Assembly: GCA_017483235.1 (NCBI GenBank)
Contig: JAFULE010000213.1
Coordinates: 1 to 15,285, forward strand
DNA: 15,285 nucleotides
Direction: 5' to 3'
Source of the DNA: Faecalibacterium sp.
Lineage (GTDB): Bacteria; Bacillota; Clostridia; Oscillospirales; Ruminococcaceae
This document shows positions 14,127 to 15,285 of this stretch, in pieces. A program made the position numbers and the translations under genes. Under the pieces are notes generated by a model. It had not been told where the DNA came from and searched no databases. It saw nothing but the letters and a program-made list of their open reading frames with translations. Every line of letters starts with the position of its first letter. Positions within the stretch are counted from its first letter, which is position 1.

Positions 14127-14176
14127 GGTAAATAGGATATTTTGGTCTTTTATGGCCATCTTTTTCAGGTGTTCCC
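14113..14176. repeat. Widely spaced inverted repeat around the pyk start point
   Basis: GGGAACAC (14113-14120) and GTGTTCCC (14169-14176) are perfect 8-bp complements 48 bp apart. The first arm is upstream of the transcription start, so it cannot form an mRNA hairpin. If functional it would be a pair of half-sites for a DNA-binding protein. Confidence 0.3.
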
Positions 14177-14215
14177 TTACCCGCCAAAATCAACCGCAGG
14201 AGGAATTTGCTATTT

Positions 14216-15115
14216 ATGCGTAAAACAAAAATCATCTGCACCCTCGGCCCTTCCACCGACAAAGAAGGTGTGCTGCGCAAGCTGATCGAAAATGGCATGA
14301 ACGTGGCCCGTTTTAACTTTTCTCACGGCAGCTACGAAGAGCACCGCGCCCGTCTGGATCAGCTGGAGGCGCTGCGCGAAGAGCTGGGCAAGCCGGTGGC
14401 TGCCCTACTGGACACCAAGGGCCCCGAAATTCGCCTGAAAGAATTTGCCAACGGCATCGAAATTCTGGAAGCCGGCCAGAAATTTACCCTGACCACCCGC
14501 GATGTGGTAGGCACCAAGGAGATCTGCTCGATCACCTACAAAGATCTGCCCGGCGACGTGACCGAGGGCGGCACCATCATGCTGGACGACGGCCTGATCC
14601 AGCTGCACATCGACAAGATCACTTCCACCGACATTGAGTGCACTGTGGTGAACGGCGGCAAGATCAAGAACAAAAAGGGCGTCAATGTGCCCGACGTGCA
14701 TCTGTCGATGCCCTATATGAGCCAGCGCGACAAGGAAGACATCATCTTTGGCTGCAAGAACGGTTTTGACTTTATTGCTGCCAGCTTTGGGCGCACCGCC
14801 GAGGATGTGTACGAGATCCGCAAGGTGCTGATGGCCCACAATCCCCGGGTGCGCATCATTGCCAAGATCGAAAACCGCGAGGGCGTCAACAACATCGACA
14901 CCATCCTGGCCGCTGCCGACGCGGTGATGGTGGCCCGCGGCGATCTGGGCGTTGAGATCGACTTTACCGAAATCCCCGGCATTCAGAAAAGCATCATCCA
15001 TCGCTCGTTCACCTTTGGCAAGCCGGTCATCACCGCCACCCAGATGCTGGACAGCATGATGGAAAACCCCCGCCCCAACCGTGCCGAGATCACCGACGTT
15101 GCCAACGCCATCTAA
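14216..15115 (+). CDS. pyk: Pyruvate kinase, N-terminal 299 residues, ended by an in-frame TAA
   Basis: Pyruvate kinase transfers phosphate from phosphoenolpyruvate to ADP in the last step of glycolysis. Conserved elements are MRKTKIICTLGPST at the N-terminus, NVARFNFSHG (29-38) with Arg32, DTKGPEIR (66-73), the B-domain at about 70-165, IIAKIENREG (214-223) with Lys217 and Glu219, MVARGDLGVE (238-247) with Asp243, and ITATQM (272-277). The protein then stops at codon 300, where the family has an aromatic or similar residue in NAIxDG; the same frame continues with the expected sequence. The product lacks the end of the TIM barrel and the whole C domain, so it should be inactive if translated as shown. 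ATG 14216 follows GCAGGAGG by 12 bp. A TTG at 14207 is in frame but only 3 bp from that site. Confidence 0.9.
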   Translation: MRKTKIICTLGPSTDKEGVLRKLIENGMNVARFNFSHGSYEEHRARLDQLEALREELGKPVAALLDTKGPEIRLKEFANGIEILEAGQKFTLTTRDVVGTKEICSITYKDLPGDVTEGGTIMLDDGLIQLHIDKITSTDIECTVVNGGKIKNKKGVNVPDVHLSMPYMSQRDKEDIIFGCKNGFDFIAASFGRTAEDVYEIRKVLMAHNPRVRIIAKIENREGVNNIDTILAAADAVMVARGDLGVEIDFTEIPGIQKSIIHRSFTFGKPVITATQMLDSMMENPRPNRAEITDVANAI

Positions 15116-15285
15116 GACGGTACCTCTGCCATTATGCTGTCGGGCGAAACCGCTTCCGGCAAGTACCCGGTGGAATCCGTGCGCACCATGGCCTCCATCG
15201 CAGAGAGCACCGAGTCCGACCAGAACTATCTGACCAATGTGCGCAACGGGCAGGCCGTCATTAAGCTGTCGGTCAGCGACGCCAC
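15116..15285 (+). pseudogene. pyk: Continuation of the pyk reading frame after the internal stop (runs off the window)
   Basis: The same frame reads on without a shift as a normal pyruvate kinase: DGTSAIMLSGETASGKYPVE and then an SIAE-type helix, reaching the C domain (AVIKLSVSDAT) at the window edge. There is no ribosome binding site for a separate start after the stop. Either this is a nonsense mutation making pyk a pseudogene, or the single base is a sequence error. Confidence 0.8.

Noticed and set aside
1..15285. Mobile element, prophage, toxin-antitoxin or CRISPR content
   Set aside because: No transposase, integrase, repeat array or target-site duplication was seen. The genes are mostly housekeeping, and the small HTH gene sits with a membrane protein rather than a toxin.

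Overview
This 15.3 kb window looks like ordinary core chromosome of a GC-rich, gut-type Clostridium relative, most likely of the Ruminococcaceae/Oscillospiraceae (Faecalibacterium-Subdoligranulum-Gemmiger type). That placement is an inference. It rests on strong AAGGAGG-type ribosome binding sites, near-consensus sigma-A promoters inside AT-rich gaps, GC-rich coding regions, and the gene families present (Gln-type NadE, NusG-II protein, DUF2975/HTH pair, LysM-G5-M23 peptidase). I see no phage, transposon, CRISPR array or tRNA.

Layout from left to right. The 5' part of a phosphoglucomutase-type phospho-sugar mutase (-) is divergent from comM (+). A bidirectional terminator separates comM from a convergent nucleoside-salvage pair, deoD-cdd (-). 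Upstream of that lies a membrane-anchored LysM/G5/M23 cell-wall peptidase (-), then an RluA-family pseudouridine synthase (-). The RNase P RNA gene rnpB (+) diverges from the pseudouridine synthase gene, and the two promoters share one palindromic -35 hexamer. Next comes a three-gene operon (+): a DUF2975-like membrane protein, a small Cro/C1-type HTH protein and an acidic lipoprotein, with a pair of inverted repeats at its promoter. Then nadE and a small NusG domain II protein (+). After another bidirectional terminator come deoB-ydcF (-), and finally pyk (+), which is interrupted by an in-frame TAA and runs off the window.

How the genes fit together. DeoD, Cdd and DeoB belong to nucleoside salvage: nucleosides are deaminated or phosphorolysed, and the pentose 1-phosphate is isomerised to the 5-phosphate. 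The sugar mutase and pyruvate kinase are central carbon enzymes. NadE makes NAD. RnpB and the RluA enzyme both mature stable RNAs.

Four observations deserve attention. (1) The rnpB and rluA-family promoters share a single self-complementary TTGCAA -35 box with 17-bp spacers on both sides. (2) The glutaminase domain of NadE has lost two of its three catalytic residues while the synthetase domain looks intact. (3) pyk has a stop codon at a normally Tyr position in an otherwise uninterrupted frame. (4) The DUF2975/HTH/lipoprotein operon has tandem operator-like repeats and is the best candidate here for an undescribed small regulatory or envelope system.
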